Assembly: GCF_028912405.1 (NCBI RefSeq)
Contig: NZ_JAKELO010000002.1
Location: forward strand, 1-64,000
From: Methanogenium marinum
GTDB taxonomy: Archaea; Halobacteriota; Methanomicrobia; Methanomicrobiales; Methanomicrobiaceae
Direction: 5' to 3'
Length of the DNA: 64,000 nucleotides
Shown here: positions 9,211-18,398 of the stretch, in pieces
How positions within the stretch are numbered: position 1 is the stretch's first letter
Layout: each line of letters starts with the position of its first letter
Position numbers and translations under genes: made by a program
Notes under the pieces: generated by a model
Seen by the model: the letters and a program-made list of their open reading frames with translations, nothing else
Database searches by the model: none
What the model was told of the DNA's origin: nothing

Positions 9211-10277
9211 TTTTTTTTATAATTTTCTTTTTCATCATTGTTCCGGTATCCGGAACTATCGTTACCTATATACCGGATAATGGATCAATTTCTTCGCTTG
9301 ATGTTATGGATATCAGTGAGAGCCATGATGGCATGATTACCTTTGCAACCACAAATGGTCTCTCTCTTTTTGATTCAGGATGGGCAACAATTCAGGCAGA
9401 ACCATGGGAATATGAAACCGGACTACAGGACAATTATATTCAGACAATAGAGTATGATGAAAATAATGTACTCTGGCTTGGTTTTTCCGCAGGAGTGCAA
9501 CAATATGATGGAATAACATTTACCAAAGTTGGCACAAACGAAATTTTTTCCACAATGCCTATACATGATATTCTCCGTGATAACGATAATATCTGGATTG
9601 CAAACGGTAATTCCGGGTTAAATGTTTATTCTGATGGGAAATGGGAATGGATCCGTCCATTTACGGAAAATGGCCCTGGTGCCTATTATATCACCTCTAT
9701 GGCAAAGGACCATGCTACAGGAAATTGTATAATAACAACTCGTCTCAATGGTATCTGGAAAGGGATATCTGATGAAGAGGGACTACGATTTGTCCAAATT
9801 TCCATCAATGAGGAAGAGTCAGGAAAAATGACTAACGTTGTAGATTATCCATTTGGTGGGGTAATTATTTTCAACGAAAATACGATTCAGTATTATTCAG
9901 AATCAGGTGGTATTGTTCCCATTGCGAACTATGCAGCCCTTGGGTATGGCGTTTCCCGGATCAATGATGTTGCTGTAACAGAGAACGGGATATTTGTTAT
10001 TGGTACAAATAACGGTCTTTATGGATATTATAATGGTGAAGTTATCGTCCATATCACCCGAAATATCGATGGTATTTCCAATGATGAAGTAACGAAAGTC
10101 TTCTCTGACTCAAAAGGACGATGGTGGTTTATTACCAAAGGAGAAGCAGGATACTATCAGATGGATGATATACCCGAAAAAATACCGGTTTCAATAGTGG
10201 ATGAATATATTTCGGACAATTCATATTCGTCAGAATCGTCAGAACCCATCCAGGTACCGGTTCATTATACTGAATGA
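9195..10277 (+). CDS. Exported beta-propeller (ligand-sensor-like) protein
   Basis: A hydrophobic signal sequence (residues about 4-20) is followed by repeated blades of the two-component-regulator-propeller type, for example LWLGFSAGVQQYDG and IWIANGNSGLNVYSDG. The protein ends in a Ser/Glu-rich tail (about 335-360) with no kinase or output domain. It should therefore be an extracytoplasmic binding or adhesion protein rather than a complete sensor. The ATG lies inside cheD with a 16-bp overlap, so it is probably the last gene of the che operon. What it binds cannot be seen. Confidence 0.8.
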   Translation: MLRALIFFIIFFFIIVPVSGTIVTYIPDNGSISSLDVMDISESHDGMITFATTNGLSLFDSGWATIQAEPWEYETGLQDNYIQTIEYDENNVLWLGFSAGVQQYDGITFTKVGTNEIFSTMPIHDILRDNDNIWIANGNSGLNVYSDGKWEWIRPFTENGPGAYYITSMAKDHATGNCIITTRLNGIWKGISDEEGLRFVQISINEEESGKMTNVVDYPFGGVIIFNENTIQYYSESGGIVPIANYAALGYGVSRINDVAVTENGIFVIGTNNGLYGYYNGEVIVHITRNIDGISNDEVTKVFSDSKGRWWFITKGEAGYYQMDDIPEKIPVSIVDEYISDNSYSSESSEPIQVPVHYTE

Positions 10278-10727
10278 TTCAGGAAAGATGTCTGATATGA
10301 GATGCACAGGCATCCTGTTTCACACCGGTTTGGGACTTTTTTTTCACACAAAAAAAAGGTAGGCTCTTCGTCGTTTTCTGTGGGTATTCAATTAACCAAA
10401 TCGAAAAGCAAGGGAGGGGTGCCCCCTCCCTGCATGACCCACCCCACCAGATGAGATAGGTTGCAGGTGGGATAGGCAAGTATCCCACCTGCTTGTTGTT
10501 TTTGTTCAGATAATATGACATTAATGGGATGTGTTTCATCCAAATCTGAAATCATACAGGGACTATTAAGGAGTATGTGCCTGTCAAAAAGAATTTTACT
10601 CCCCCCGTATTTCTGTGTTTTTTGGTAAATGGTGTGAATACGAAAGGTGTGTTACCGTTCATGACCAAAGAGAATTTCCCGGATATTCACCCACACCAAT
10701 TAGCGAAGAGCCAAAAGATATGATAAT
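10278..10727. other. 450-bp intergenic region, no gene seen
   Basis: This region lies between two convergent genes. It holds a T-rich stretch near 10337-10346, a self-complementary segment near 10412-10428 (gggaggggtgccccctccc), a strong hairpin at 10463-10492, and copies of ggtgtgaat near 10631 and 10730. An 86-codon open frame on the minus strand has a composition and context unlike a gene. Confidence 0.6.
10463..10492. repeat. 12-bp perfect stem hairpin
   Basis: The arm gcaggtgggata and its exact complement enclose a 6-base loop (ggcaag). Lying between convergent genes, it may act as a bidirectional transcription barrier or be a dispersed intergenic element. Confidence 0.6.
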
Positions 10728-11918
10728 CTAGGTGTGAATCTTCATGACTTTTTTTGCATACAGATCAATAGAGTCCATGAATATCATATGGGCTCGTTTT
10801 GATTTTTCTTTATCATCTGAAAATATATCCTGAACGATATAGTCTAACGGGATGAAAAAATAGGACAATGAGTTAAATCTGCGTGATAATTCCCGAAACT
10901 GTGCAACTGATTCCTTTTCCTGTTCTTTTAGAACATAAAATGCCCAGTCCAGTATCTGTATCAGGTAAACAGGCATTCCTTTCCCTGCTGCCATTGAACG
11001 ATATTGAGTATATGATGTCTTCCCTGTTGCAATAAGAGAAAGTTTCAGGCCATAGTATATTGGTTCAATACTGTCAGGATATTGCTGCATCATCTGTTTT
11101 ACAATCCCGTTTGCCCCAACTCCGTCACCCTGTTCAAGCCTGAAATTAAACGATTCCCGGAGAAAATCAAGATCATTATAGAATTTAACGGTTGCAATAT
11201 TGAGAAGTTCAACCCGTTTTGCCTCATTTTTATCCTTTTTTGCCTTTTCTAACCCGACTTGGATGAACCATCTTTCATTTGGGAACCACCAGTGAGTCAT
11301 TTTTATCATAAACCAAAATGCATTATCAACATTTTCATCATCGCATATGTCCAGTGGTTTCAGGCGATAGAGAGGAGGAGTAACCCGCACCATTTCCAGT
11401 AACTGTTCCCGTGCTGCAAGTTCAGTCTCCTTATTCTGCCGAGATAATTCTGATTTTTCATCTCCTTTTTTGGATTTAGATATGGAATAGTAACAATATG
11501 CAATATAAAATCCAATTCTTGCATCATGCTTCCAATAATCGGCAAAATAGGTAATTGCGTCCTGGAAATACCCTGATGAGAGAAGCTGCAAGCCACCGAG
11601 AATTCTGAGAGAAGCCTTTCCGGAAGAACGTTTTGAACGAATGGCAGTCTTCATTATTCGCTCAATATTTTGCTTTGAATCTTTCTGACTGCCCTTTGTC
11701 ATTACCCGGTATGCAATACTGTCAATAAATTCATCATACTTTGAACTATCAATATCCGGAAATCCATTGTCCAGTGCGGATACGATATGAGCAAAAAAAA
11801 CAGGGAGATTTATGGTGATTTTTTCGGAATTATTATCAATATATGAATAGAGATCCTGCCGCAGGTTTTCAATTTTTTCATACCGGATTGCATCTCCGAG
11901 TTTTTCATCCTGTGCCAT
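10728..11918 (-). CDS. Unknown helical (TPR-like) protein downstream of ABCE1
   Basis: I do not recognise the family. The 396-aa protein has no signal or membrane segment and is rich in helix pairs, for example LRILGGLQLLSSGYFQDAI near 104-122, which resembles a tetratricopeptide-type repeat. A fold made of helical repeats is likely. It follows ABCE1 on the same strand after 45 bases and is probably co-transcribed with EMC6-like protein and ABCE1, so a link to ribosome or translation control is possible but not shown. Confidence 0.75.
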   Translation of the reverse strand: MAQDEKLGDAIRYEKIENLRQDLYSYIDNNSEKITINLPVFFAHIVSALDNGFPDIDSSKYDEFIDSIAYRVMTKGSQKDSKQNIERIMKTAIRSKRSSGKASLRILGGLQLLSSGYFQDAITYFADYWKHDARIGFYIAYCYYSISKSKKGDEKSELSRQNKETELAAREQLLEMVRVTPPLYRLKPLDICDDENVDNAFWFMIKMTHWWFPNERWFIQVGLEKAKKDKNEAKRVELLNIATVKFYNDLDFLRESFNFRLEQGDGVGANGIVKQMMQQYPDSIEPIYYGLKLSLIATGKTSYTQYRSMAAGKGMPVYLIQILDWAFYVLKEQEKESVAQFRELSRRFNSLSYFFIPLDYIVQDIFSDDKEKSKRAHMIFMDSIDLYAKKVMKIHT

Positions 11919-11963
11919 AAATCACCTTTTAATTATACTATTCACATTAAAAACGATAAATCC

Positions 11964-13739
11964 CTACGAATTTGAAACGTCCGCATAATAGTATTCGCCC
12001 TTCGCCCGCTGTTCTCTGTCAAGGTATGATTCAGGTTTATTTATTCGTGGACGTCCGGACTGATCTCTCCTGAACGTTATTCCCAGTCCTTTCAGGAAAT
12101 GATTCATACCATCTTTCATATCATAGGGGCCATATGCAGAACCTGTGACACCGGGAGTTCCGTCAAAGACAAGCATTCGCTCACTGATCATATCAATAAG
12201 ATAAATATCATGGTCGATTACAATGATTCCTGCTTCATTCCCTTCTGCATGCCGGCGAAGAACCCGTGCCAGTTTCACCCTCTGTTCAACATCCAGGTGA
12301 GCACTTGGCTCATCAAGAATATAGAGGTCAGCATCCTGTGAAAGACAAATTGCTATCGAAACACGCTGCAGTTCACCACCACTCAACTGGTCCACAGATG
12401 ACTGGAGAAGGGGGGTAATTGACAGAGGTTCAATGATTTCATGCTGGTAATATGAGGAATCAAATGAACGGGACGCCTGCCTCAGAAGGAATTCCACTGA
12501 GACCGATGAATCGGCTTTTACATACTGCGGTTTGTATGCAATTTTAATTTTTTTATCCATCTCGCCACTGTCAGGTTTTTCAACACCTGCAAGAATCTTT
12601 GCAAATGTACTTTTACCTATACCATTTGCACCGACAAGACCCAGCACCTCTCCTGCCTGAATTTTCCCGGCAGAGATGGTGAGGGAAAATGAATCACCAT
12701 ACTTCTTCTCCATCACCGGAAATTCAATGAGTGTCGGGCGGACGACATCCCGCTTGTGGAACCGCTTTTCAAAGGTGACAGCATAATCCCTGAAACGTAC
12801 ATTTTCTTCCGGTAAAAATCCTTCCAGATACTGATTGATACCAATCCTCACCCCTTTTGGCCGGGTGATGATACCAAAAACACTTGGTTTTCCGTATGCT
12901 ACATGCACGGTATCTGCAAGCATATCAAGAATGGCGAGGTCATGCTCTACAATGACCACCGGGCGTGTCTCTGCCAGTTCCCGGATAAGTTTTGCAGCGA
13001 CCATCCGCTGGTAGATATCAAGAAATGGTGTGATTTCATCAAGGAAATAAAAGTCTGCATCACGTGAGAGACAGGCGGCAATGGCAATACGCTGCAGTTC
13101 ACCACCACTCACCTTTCCAATCGGACGGTCAAGAATGGATTCAAGGCAAAGTTCACTGATATAATAATCCAGCACTCCCCGTTCATCTGTTGATTTCAGA
13201 AGTTCAGACACCGTTCCCTGAAAAACCTTCGGAATATAATCAATATACTGCGGTTTCAGCGACGGCTTTATCAATGATTTTGAGACCTGCTGAAGGTATT
13301 CATAGAGTTCTGTTCCGGTATATTGTTTTAATATCCCTTCCCAGTTGGCGTCGTCTCCCGGCTTCCCCAGATTTGGGACAATCTGCCCGCAGAGAATTTT
13401 AACCGCCGTACTTTTCCCGATACCATTGGCTCCAAGAATTCCGGTTACTTTCCCTTCAACCGGGCTGGGAAGTCCATAGAGTGCAAACCCGTTTGTCCCA
13501 TAGCGATGTGTCGGGTTATCCAGTTCTTCGGGCAGGGTAACAATATCAAGTGCACCGAACGGGCATTTTTTAATGCAGATACCGCATCCTACACAGAGCT
13601 CTTCTGAGATAACCGCTTTTCCTTCCTCTCCGATAATAATCGTTTCATCACCGGTACGGACACGCGGACAGTACAAAATACATTCTTTGCCACACTTTAT
13701 CGGGTGGCACCGATCACGATGAACAACAGCAATTCGCAT
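11964..13739 (-). CDS. Ribosome recycling ATPase ABCE1/RLI
   Basis: ABCE1 splits ribosomes after termination or rescue, working with aRF1 or aPelota. The N-terminal iron-sulfur domain has eight cysteines (C11, C16, C20, C24, C49, C52, C55, C59) for two [4Fe-4S] clusters. Two ABC domains follow. The first has Walker A GANGIGKST at 103-111 and signature VSGGELQ. The second has Walker A GANGIGKST and signature LSGGELQ with Walker B LYILDEPSAHLD. The length of 591 aa is normal. The gene lies 14 bases after an EMC6-like gene and is divergent from the NFACT and aPelota genes, a functionally coherent neighbourhood. Confidence 0.96.
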   Translation of the reverse strand: MRIAVVHRDRCHPIKCGKECILYCPRVRTGDETIIIGEEGKAVISEELCVGCGICIKKCPFGALDIVTLPEELDNPTHRYGTNGFALYGLPSPVEGKVTGILGANGIGKSTAVKILCGQIVPNLGKPGDDANWEGILKQYTGTELYEYLQQVSKSLIKPSLKPQYIDYIPKVFQGTVSELLKSTDERGVLDYYISELCLESILDRPIGKVSGGELQRIAIAACLSRDADFYFLDEITPFLDIYQRMVAAKLIRELAETRPVVIVEHDLAILDMLADTVHVAYGKPSVFGIITRPKGVRIGINQYLEGFLPEENVRFRDYAVTFEKRFHKRDVVRPTLIEFPVMEKKYGDSFSLTISAGKIQAGEVLGLVGANGIGKSTFAKILAGVEKPDSGEMDKKIKIAYKPQYVKADSSVSVEFLLRQASRSFDSSYYQHEIIEPLSITPLLQSSVDQLSGGELQRVSIAICLSQDADLYILDEPSAHLDVEQRVKLARVLRRHAEGNEAGIIVIDHDIYLIDMISERMLVFDGTPGVTGSAYGPYDMKDGMNHFLKGLGITFRRDQSGRPRINKPESYLDREQRAKGEYYYADVSNS

Positions 13740-13753
13740 AGTATATCACAAAA

Positions 13754-14104
13754 TTATTGTATTGTAAGGAGAATTGTCCAGGTAATAAACCAGAACGCAA
13801 ATGCCATGAAACTCTGGTAAAACCAGTCTTTTCCGCCTAATCCGGACACATCCATCTTCATGAGCATGAAGATATGTTTCTGAAATACCATTGCACCAAG
13901 GAGAATAAGAAGTCCTATGACACCCTGATTATCACTCTGAACAAGGGTATATGAGAGAATTCCAGCGATAATACCCATAATGCTCGCAATACCCGTACGG
14001 ATAATCCGCTCATTATGCTCTTTTCTCTTTTGTTCTCCGGACTTGACAATTCTTGCCTCAGTTCCGTTGGAAACATTTTCTTCAGTCATCCAGACACCAG
14101 TCAT
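13754..14104 (-). CDS. EMC6-like small membrane protein (archaeal type)
   Basis: The 116-aa protein has a charged N-terminus and three predicted membrane segments (about 37-55, 62-80 and 95-113). This layout, with GIIAGILSYTL, matches archaeal EMC6-like proteins, which are related to a subunit of the ER membrane insertase in eukaryotes. An internal ATG at 14089 is an alternative start. It is the first gene of the probable operon with ABCE1. The family call is by pattern only. Confidence 0.7.
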   Translation of the reverse strand: MTGVWMTEENVSNGTEARIVKSGEQKRKEHNERIIRTGIASIMGIIAGILSYTLVQSDNQGVIGLLILLGAMVFQKHIFMLMKMDVSGLGGKDWFYQSFMAFAFWFITWTILLTIQ

Positions 14105-14143
14105 TATAATTTTGTCTTAGGACAATATGTAATTTGGTATATT

Positions 14144-16027
14144 ATGGCGAATTTAAAGGGAATGAGTGGGCTTGATATTCATGCCATGGTGTCGGAAGCC
14201 CAGGGTTTTCTCCCTTTGTGGGTCGGAAAAACCTACCAATATGATACGGGAATGTTTGGAATCCGTCTGAATGGAGAAAATAAGCAAAAATTTTCCCTTA
14301 TTATTGAAACAGGAAAACGAGTACATTTTACCTCAACCCTCCCTGCAGCAACACCAAATCCATCCGGATATTCAATGTTTCTGCGAAAATACTGCAATGG
14401 CGGCAGAGTGCTTGCTATCTCTCAGCCAGGAATAGAGCGGGTAATTGATATTGAAATCGGAAAGAGTGAAAAACGGTTTCACCTGCTTGTTGAACTCTTT
14501 GATGAAGGTAATATCATCCTGACAGACGGGGAGTATACCATCATTCAGCCGCTGAGAAAACACCGGTTCAAAGATCGCAGTATTTTTGCAGATGAGGCAT
14601 ACACCCTTGCAACACATACTGCAACGGCATCTGTTGAAGAATTTACCACCATTCTTCAGGCATCAGATGCTGATACCGTCAGGACGCTTGCCACGCAGTT
14701 TCTCATGGGGGGAAAATTTGCAGAAGAGGCATGCAGAATTGCTGGTGTCAGCAGGTCTGAACCGGCTGTTAGTGCACCTGCAGACAAACTGTTTGCAGCA
14801 TATGTGTCAATTCTGAAGAAAACAGAAGAAGAACGCAGCCCCTGTATCACAAAATCAGGATGTTGGCCCTTCCTTCTGGGAAATGAAACAGCGGTTGAGT
14901 CATTCACAACATTTTATGAGGCGCTTGACCAGTATTATCCCCGCGGGAAAGAACTGGTTACGCCGCCAAAACCAAAACTTACCCGGGAAGAGAATATCCG
15001 GAAACGGCAGCTGGATGCTATTACTTCGTTTGAAAAGAAGATTGAGCGATATGGAGTCATTGTCGATGCTATCTATTCGCATTATACATTTGTGCAGGAA
15101 ATTCTTTCAACGCTAAAGACTGCCAGTGCTACTACATCCTGGCAGGATATTACTAAAATCCTGAAAGAGAGCAAGAGTGAGTCAGCGTCTGCCATAAAGA
15201 GTATATTCCCAGCTGAAAGTGCAATTGACCTTGATATTGAAGGAACCGTTGTTAAACTCTTTGTACAGGATAGTCTTGAAGCCAACGCCGAACGGTATTA
15301 CGAACTGGCTAAAAAATTCAAGAGGAAGAGAACCGGCGCATTTGCAGCGATGGAACGCATGGTAATCACGCCCAAAAAGCAAAAAACCGTGATATCTCTG
15401 CGAAAGAAGAAATGGTATCACCGGTTCCGCTGGTGCTATACATCTGACGGAGTACTGATGGTGGGCGGGAAAGATGCCGGTACAAACGAAGAAGTCGTAA
15501 AAAAGTATCTTCAGGGAGGCGACACCTTTGTCCATGCTGATGTGCATGGTGGCAGTGTCATCATCGTCAAAGGAAATACCGAGAAGAATGACGAAGTTGC
15601 CCAGTTTGCGGTATCATATTCAAATGCCTGGAAAAATGGCAATCTGACAGCTGATGTATACGCAGCGTCACCCAATCAGGTAAGTAAGACGCCGGAAACC
15701 GGAGAATATGTATCACGCGGTTCGTTTATTGTCAGAGGCGAACGGACATACACACGACATGTGGGCCTTGGTGTTGCCATCGGACTGCAAGTAACACCTG
15801 AACTGGGTGTAATAGGCGGACCTATTGATGCGGTGAAAAGCAGAGCCGAACATTACGTCATTCTTCGTCCGGGGCAGTATGAGCCAAATGATGTTGCCAA
15901 AAAAATACTCAGAATTCTCCGGGATAAATATGGAGATGAATGGAAATCAATGAAAAATGTCCTGAATTCTGAGAGTATTGCTGCATTTGTTCCGCCGGGT
16001 GGATCTGATATTACTGAAGAGTTATGA
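14144..16027 (+). CDS. NFACT protein, Rqc2/NEMF/RqcH homologue
   Basis: NFACT proteins bind the 60S/50S subunit that carries a stuck nascent chain and take part in ribosome-associated quality control. The 627-aa protein has the N-terminal NFACT domain (starting MSGLDIHAMVSEAQGFL), a central coiled-coil region (about 320-400) and the NFACT-R (DUF814) domain with GGKDAGTNEEVVKKYL and HADVHGG. I set the start at 14144; the open frame extends to 14015 but that would overlap the divergent EMC6-like gene. A TATA-like attataatttt lies near 14103-14113. The stop overlaps the aPelota start as ATGA. Confidence 0.93.
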   Translation: MANLKGMSGLDIHAMVSEAQGFLPLWVGKTYQYDTGMFGIRLNGENKQKFSLIIETGKRVHFTSTLPAATPNPSGYSMFLRKYCNGGRVLAISQPGIERVIDIEIGKSEKRFHLLVELFDEGNIILTDGEYTIIQPLRKHRFKDRSIFADEAYTLATHTATASVEEFTTILQASDADTVRTLATQFLMGGKFAEEACRIAGVSRSEPAVSAPADKLFAAYVSILKKTEEERSPCITKSGCWPFLLGNETAVESFTTFYEALDQYYPRGKELVTPPKPKLTREENIRKRQLDAITSFEKKIERYGVIVDAIYSHYTFVQEILSTLKTASATTSWQDITKILKESKSESASAIKSIFPAESAIDLDIEGTVVKLFVQDSLEANAERYYELAKKFKRKRTGAFAAMERMVITPKKQKTVISLRKKKWYHRFRWCYTSDGVLMVGGKDAGTNEEVVKKYLQGGDTFVHADVHGGSVIIVKGNTEKNDEVAQFAVSYSNAWKNGNLTADVYAASPNQVSKTPETGEYVSRGSFIVRGERTYTRHVGLGVAIGLQVTPELGVIGGPIDAVKSRAEHYVILRPGQYEPNDVAKKILRILRDKYGDEWKSMKNVLNSESIAAFVPPGGSDITEEL

Positions 16028-17049
16028 AAGCAGAATGTGATGGCCTGAAGGATTCAAGCGGTGAAATACGGTTGTTTCCTGAATCAATTGATGATATCTG
16101 GCATATCAAACACCTTATAAGATCCGGCGATCTTATTTTTGCGGATACATTCAGGAGCCTTGATTCACAGACTGACAAAACACGGCCGGAGAAAACCGAA
16201 AAAAAACCGGTACGGCTGGGACTCCGGGTGGAGAAGACGGAATTCCACCCGGATACGGTCAGGCTGAGACTGTCCGGAGTGATTGAACAGGGCCCTGACG
16301 TAGGTTTTTACCATACCATCAACCTTGAACCAGGAAGGGAAGTCTCTATCATAAAACGATGGACATCGGTTGAACAGGAACGAATTGAAAGGGCAGTTAC
16401 TGCATCCACCTCCGGAATCGTACATATTATTGCCATCGAAGAAGGGGAAGCGCAGATTTTTCGCATCCGCCAGTACGGGCCGGAATATGTTATGAAAATG
16501 ACCGCCGGAAGTGGAAAACGCGAAGGTGTGGATGCGAGACATGCGTTTTTTGAAGAAATTTATCATTCACTCACCACGGTCACCGGATCGATTGTTATTG
16601 CAGGGCCCGGTTTTGTAAAAGATGATTTTCTCAGTTTTCTCCGGAGAACGGATGCTGATCTGGCTGGCCGCATGATGACTGCCGATACACGCAGATCGGG
16701 ACAGGGCGCTGTGCAGGAAGTGATTGGACAGGGGGTACTGGAACGGATAACACAGGACCTTCAGCTGGGAAGAGAAGTAAACCTGATGGAAGAACTGTTG
16801 AAGAGGATGTCAGGAACAGGTCCTGCTGCATATGGTTTTGATGAAGTTACCACAGCAGTCGCGTATGGTGCAGTATCAGACATTCTTGTTGTTGACACGA
16901 AAATGAGTGATGAATCCATCAACTGTCTTCTTGAAACTGCTGACACAATGCGTGCAAAAATAACCGTATTCTCTTCAGATTTTGAACCCGGAAAACAACT
17001 GGATGCAATTGGGGGAATAGCCGCAATCCTGCGTTTTCCCATACAATAA
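16024..17049 (+). CDS. pelA: Ribosome rescue factor aPelota (Dom34)
   Basis: aPelota enters the A site of stalled ribosomes and, with aEF1A and ABCE1, splits them. The 341-aa protein has the Sm-like N-terminal domain (about 1-130), the central eRF1-type domain with the Pelota-type AGPGFVKDDF motif and no GGQ, and the C-terminal eRF1-3 domain with AYGFDEVTTAVAYGAV. It overlaps the NFACT gene by 4 bp, so both are made together. The 3' end meets the convergent FKBP gene after 6 bases. Confidence 0.95.
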   Translation: MKAECDGLKDSSGEIRLFPESIDDIWHIKHLIRSGDLIFADTFRSLDSQTDKTRPEKTEKKPVRLGLRVEKTEFHPDTVRLRLSGVIEQGPDVGFYHTINLEPGREVSIIKRWTSVEQERIERAVTASTSGIVHIIAIEEGEAQIFRIRQYGPEYVMKMTAGSGKREGVDARHAFFEEIYHSLTTVTGSIVIAGPGFVKDDFLSFLRRTDADLAGRMMTADTRRSGQGAVQEVIGQGVLERITQDLQLGREVNLMEELLKRMSGTGPAAYGFDEVTTAVAYGAVSDILVVDTKMSDESINCLLETADTMRAKITVFSSDFEPGKQLDAIGGIAAILRFPIQ

Positions 17050-17055
17050 AAAAAA

Positions 17056-17805
17056 TTATTCTTCGGATGATTCTTCAGGTTCAGAAATAACATCTGATTC
17101 TGAAGATTCATCTGCTGCTTCAATTTCTTCAATTTCTGCAGGTGCAACAGGGCGTTTGTATGATTCTTTCAAAACGACCTCATCAATACCCTCGATGAAT
17201 TCAAAGACCTGGTGGATAAGGATGCCGCGAGCCATTCCCCATCTCTTGTCATAATTGATTCCCGGAGGGAGAAGGATGGTGAGAACGCCGTCGGTGAGTT
17301 CAAGATCCATGTCTTTCCCTGAATAGAGATTAATCAGACCCTGTACCTGATCTTTGGGATCTTCTACAATTGCTTCGATCTCATATTCGTAGGTAAGTGT
17401 TTTTCCGGCAAGTACGTGGTTAAAATCGACGACAGCACGCTTTCCAACAACACTGGCAACGACACCTTCCTGACCGTCGGATGATATTCTCATACCAACC
17501 TGAGGTTTTTCACCAAAATTTTTGATGGGGGCAGACTTCATCAGTGAATCATCACGGGGGCCATATGCCTTCTCCGGAGGAATTTCAACGGTGCCTTTTT
17601 CGCCAACTTCTTTCCCGACTAATGCCTCATCGAGGCCGGGAATGATGTGCATACCGCCAAGGCGCACAATAATTGGTTCGTATTCTTTCTTCTCATTGAA
17701 AATATCTGCTTCTCTTGCTTTGGCTTCTTCGGTAGTGTCGAATACGATACCATCTGATAAGCCGGTAAATCTGAGTTTAATAAAACTTCCTTCAGTAACT
17801 GCCAT
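17056..17805 (-). CDS. FKBP-type peptidyl-prolyl isomerase, long archaeal form
   Basis: This enzyme speeds proline isomerisation and acts as a folding helper. The FKBP core is split by an insert-in-flap domain as in SlyD and long archaeal FKBPs: GGMHIIPGLDEALVG, then EIPPEKAYGP, then the insert with VDFNHVLAGKTLTYEYEI. A C-terminal extension follows (from about 160), ending in a Glu/Ser-rich acidic tail. I set the start at 17805, because aggtg lies just upstream; a GTG nine bases earlier is less likely. It is cytosolic. Confidence 0.92.
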   Translation of the reverse strand: MAVTEGSFIKLRFTGLSDGIVFDTTEEAKAREADIFNEKKEYEPIIVRLGGMHIIPGLDEALVGKEVGEKGTVEIPPEKAYGPRDDSLMKSAPIKNFGEKPQVGMRISSDGQEGVVASVVGKRAVVDFNHVLAGKTLTYEYEIEAIVEDPKDQVQGLINLYSGKDMDLELTDGVLTILLPPGINYDKRWGMARGILIHQVFEFIEGIDEVVLKESYKRPVAPAEIEEIEAADESSESDVISEPEESSEE

Positions 17806-17849
17806 TACTTTCACCTGTCTATATTTATACGGCGTGCCTACTTAAAATA

Positions 17850-18398
17850 ATGAGCTCTGTAATTGAAGTTGAAACCAAAATTGCGGTATCCAATCTCCCC
17901 GAAATCGCAGAACGACTGCGCTCTCTGGGAGCAGAATATCTCGGCGGTTCATCTCAGCAGGATACCTACCTGAATGCACCACACTGTGATTATGCCCACA
18001 CAGATGAAGCACTTCGTATGCGTGAGACAAAATCCGGCATTGAGATTACGTATAAAGGCCCCAAAACAGAGGCGAGTGGGTCAAAGGCACGAAGAGAGAT
18101 CACCCTTTCTGTAGAATCCGCACAGGATGCCCTTTCACTGTTTACCGCAATCGGCTTTTTTGTTAGTGCACACGTCACAAAAGACCGAAATGAATACCGA
18201 TACGGTGATACAACCATTGCTTTGGACCAGGTTGAAGGGCTGGGCACGTACGTTGAAATTGAAGTCCTGACTGACGATGATATCTCCGCAGCACAAAAAC
18301 ACATTGAATTCGTTAAAAAAGAGCTGAATATTTCCGGGGAACACATCCCGGTATCGTATCTTGAACTGTTATTATCACAAAACGTGTCTAAAGAGTGA
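17850..18398 (+). CDS. CYTH-domain protein (class IV adenylate cyclase/triphosphatase family)
   Basis: CYTH proteins act on triphosphate substrates inside a beta tunnel. The 182-aa sequence begins with the family motif ExExK (EVETK, residues 6-10) and keeps RMRETKSG-type, RREI, DQVEGLGTYVEIE and KRE-type positions. Archaeal members are annotated as class IV adenylate cyclase, but inorganic triphosphatase or thiamine-triphosphatase activity is equally possible. The last 11 bases overlap the convergent phosphoesterase gene. Confidence 0.88.
   Translation: MSSVIEVETKIAVSNLPEIAERLRSLGAEYLGGSSQQDTYLNAPHCDYAHTDEALRMRETKSGIEITYKGPKTEASGSKARREITLSVESAQDALSLFTAIGFFVSAHVTKDRNEYRYGDTTIALDQVEGLGTYVEIEVLTDDDISAAQKHIEFVKKELNISGEHIPVSYLELLLSQNVSKE

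Noticed and set aside
10279-10539. 86-codon frame on the minus strand as a gene
   Set aside because: It runs through hairpins and a T-rich region, has no family pattern and no ribosome-binding site.
14015-14143. Longer N-terminus of the NFACT protein
   Set aside because: It would overlap the divergent EMC6-like gene and its promoter, and the domain starts right after 14144.
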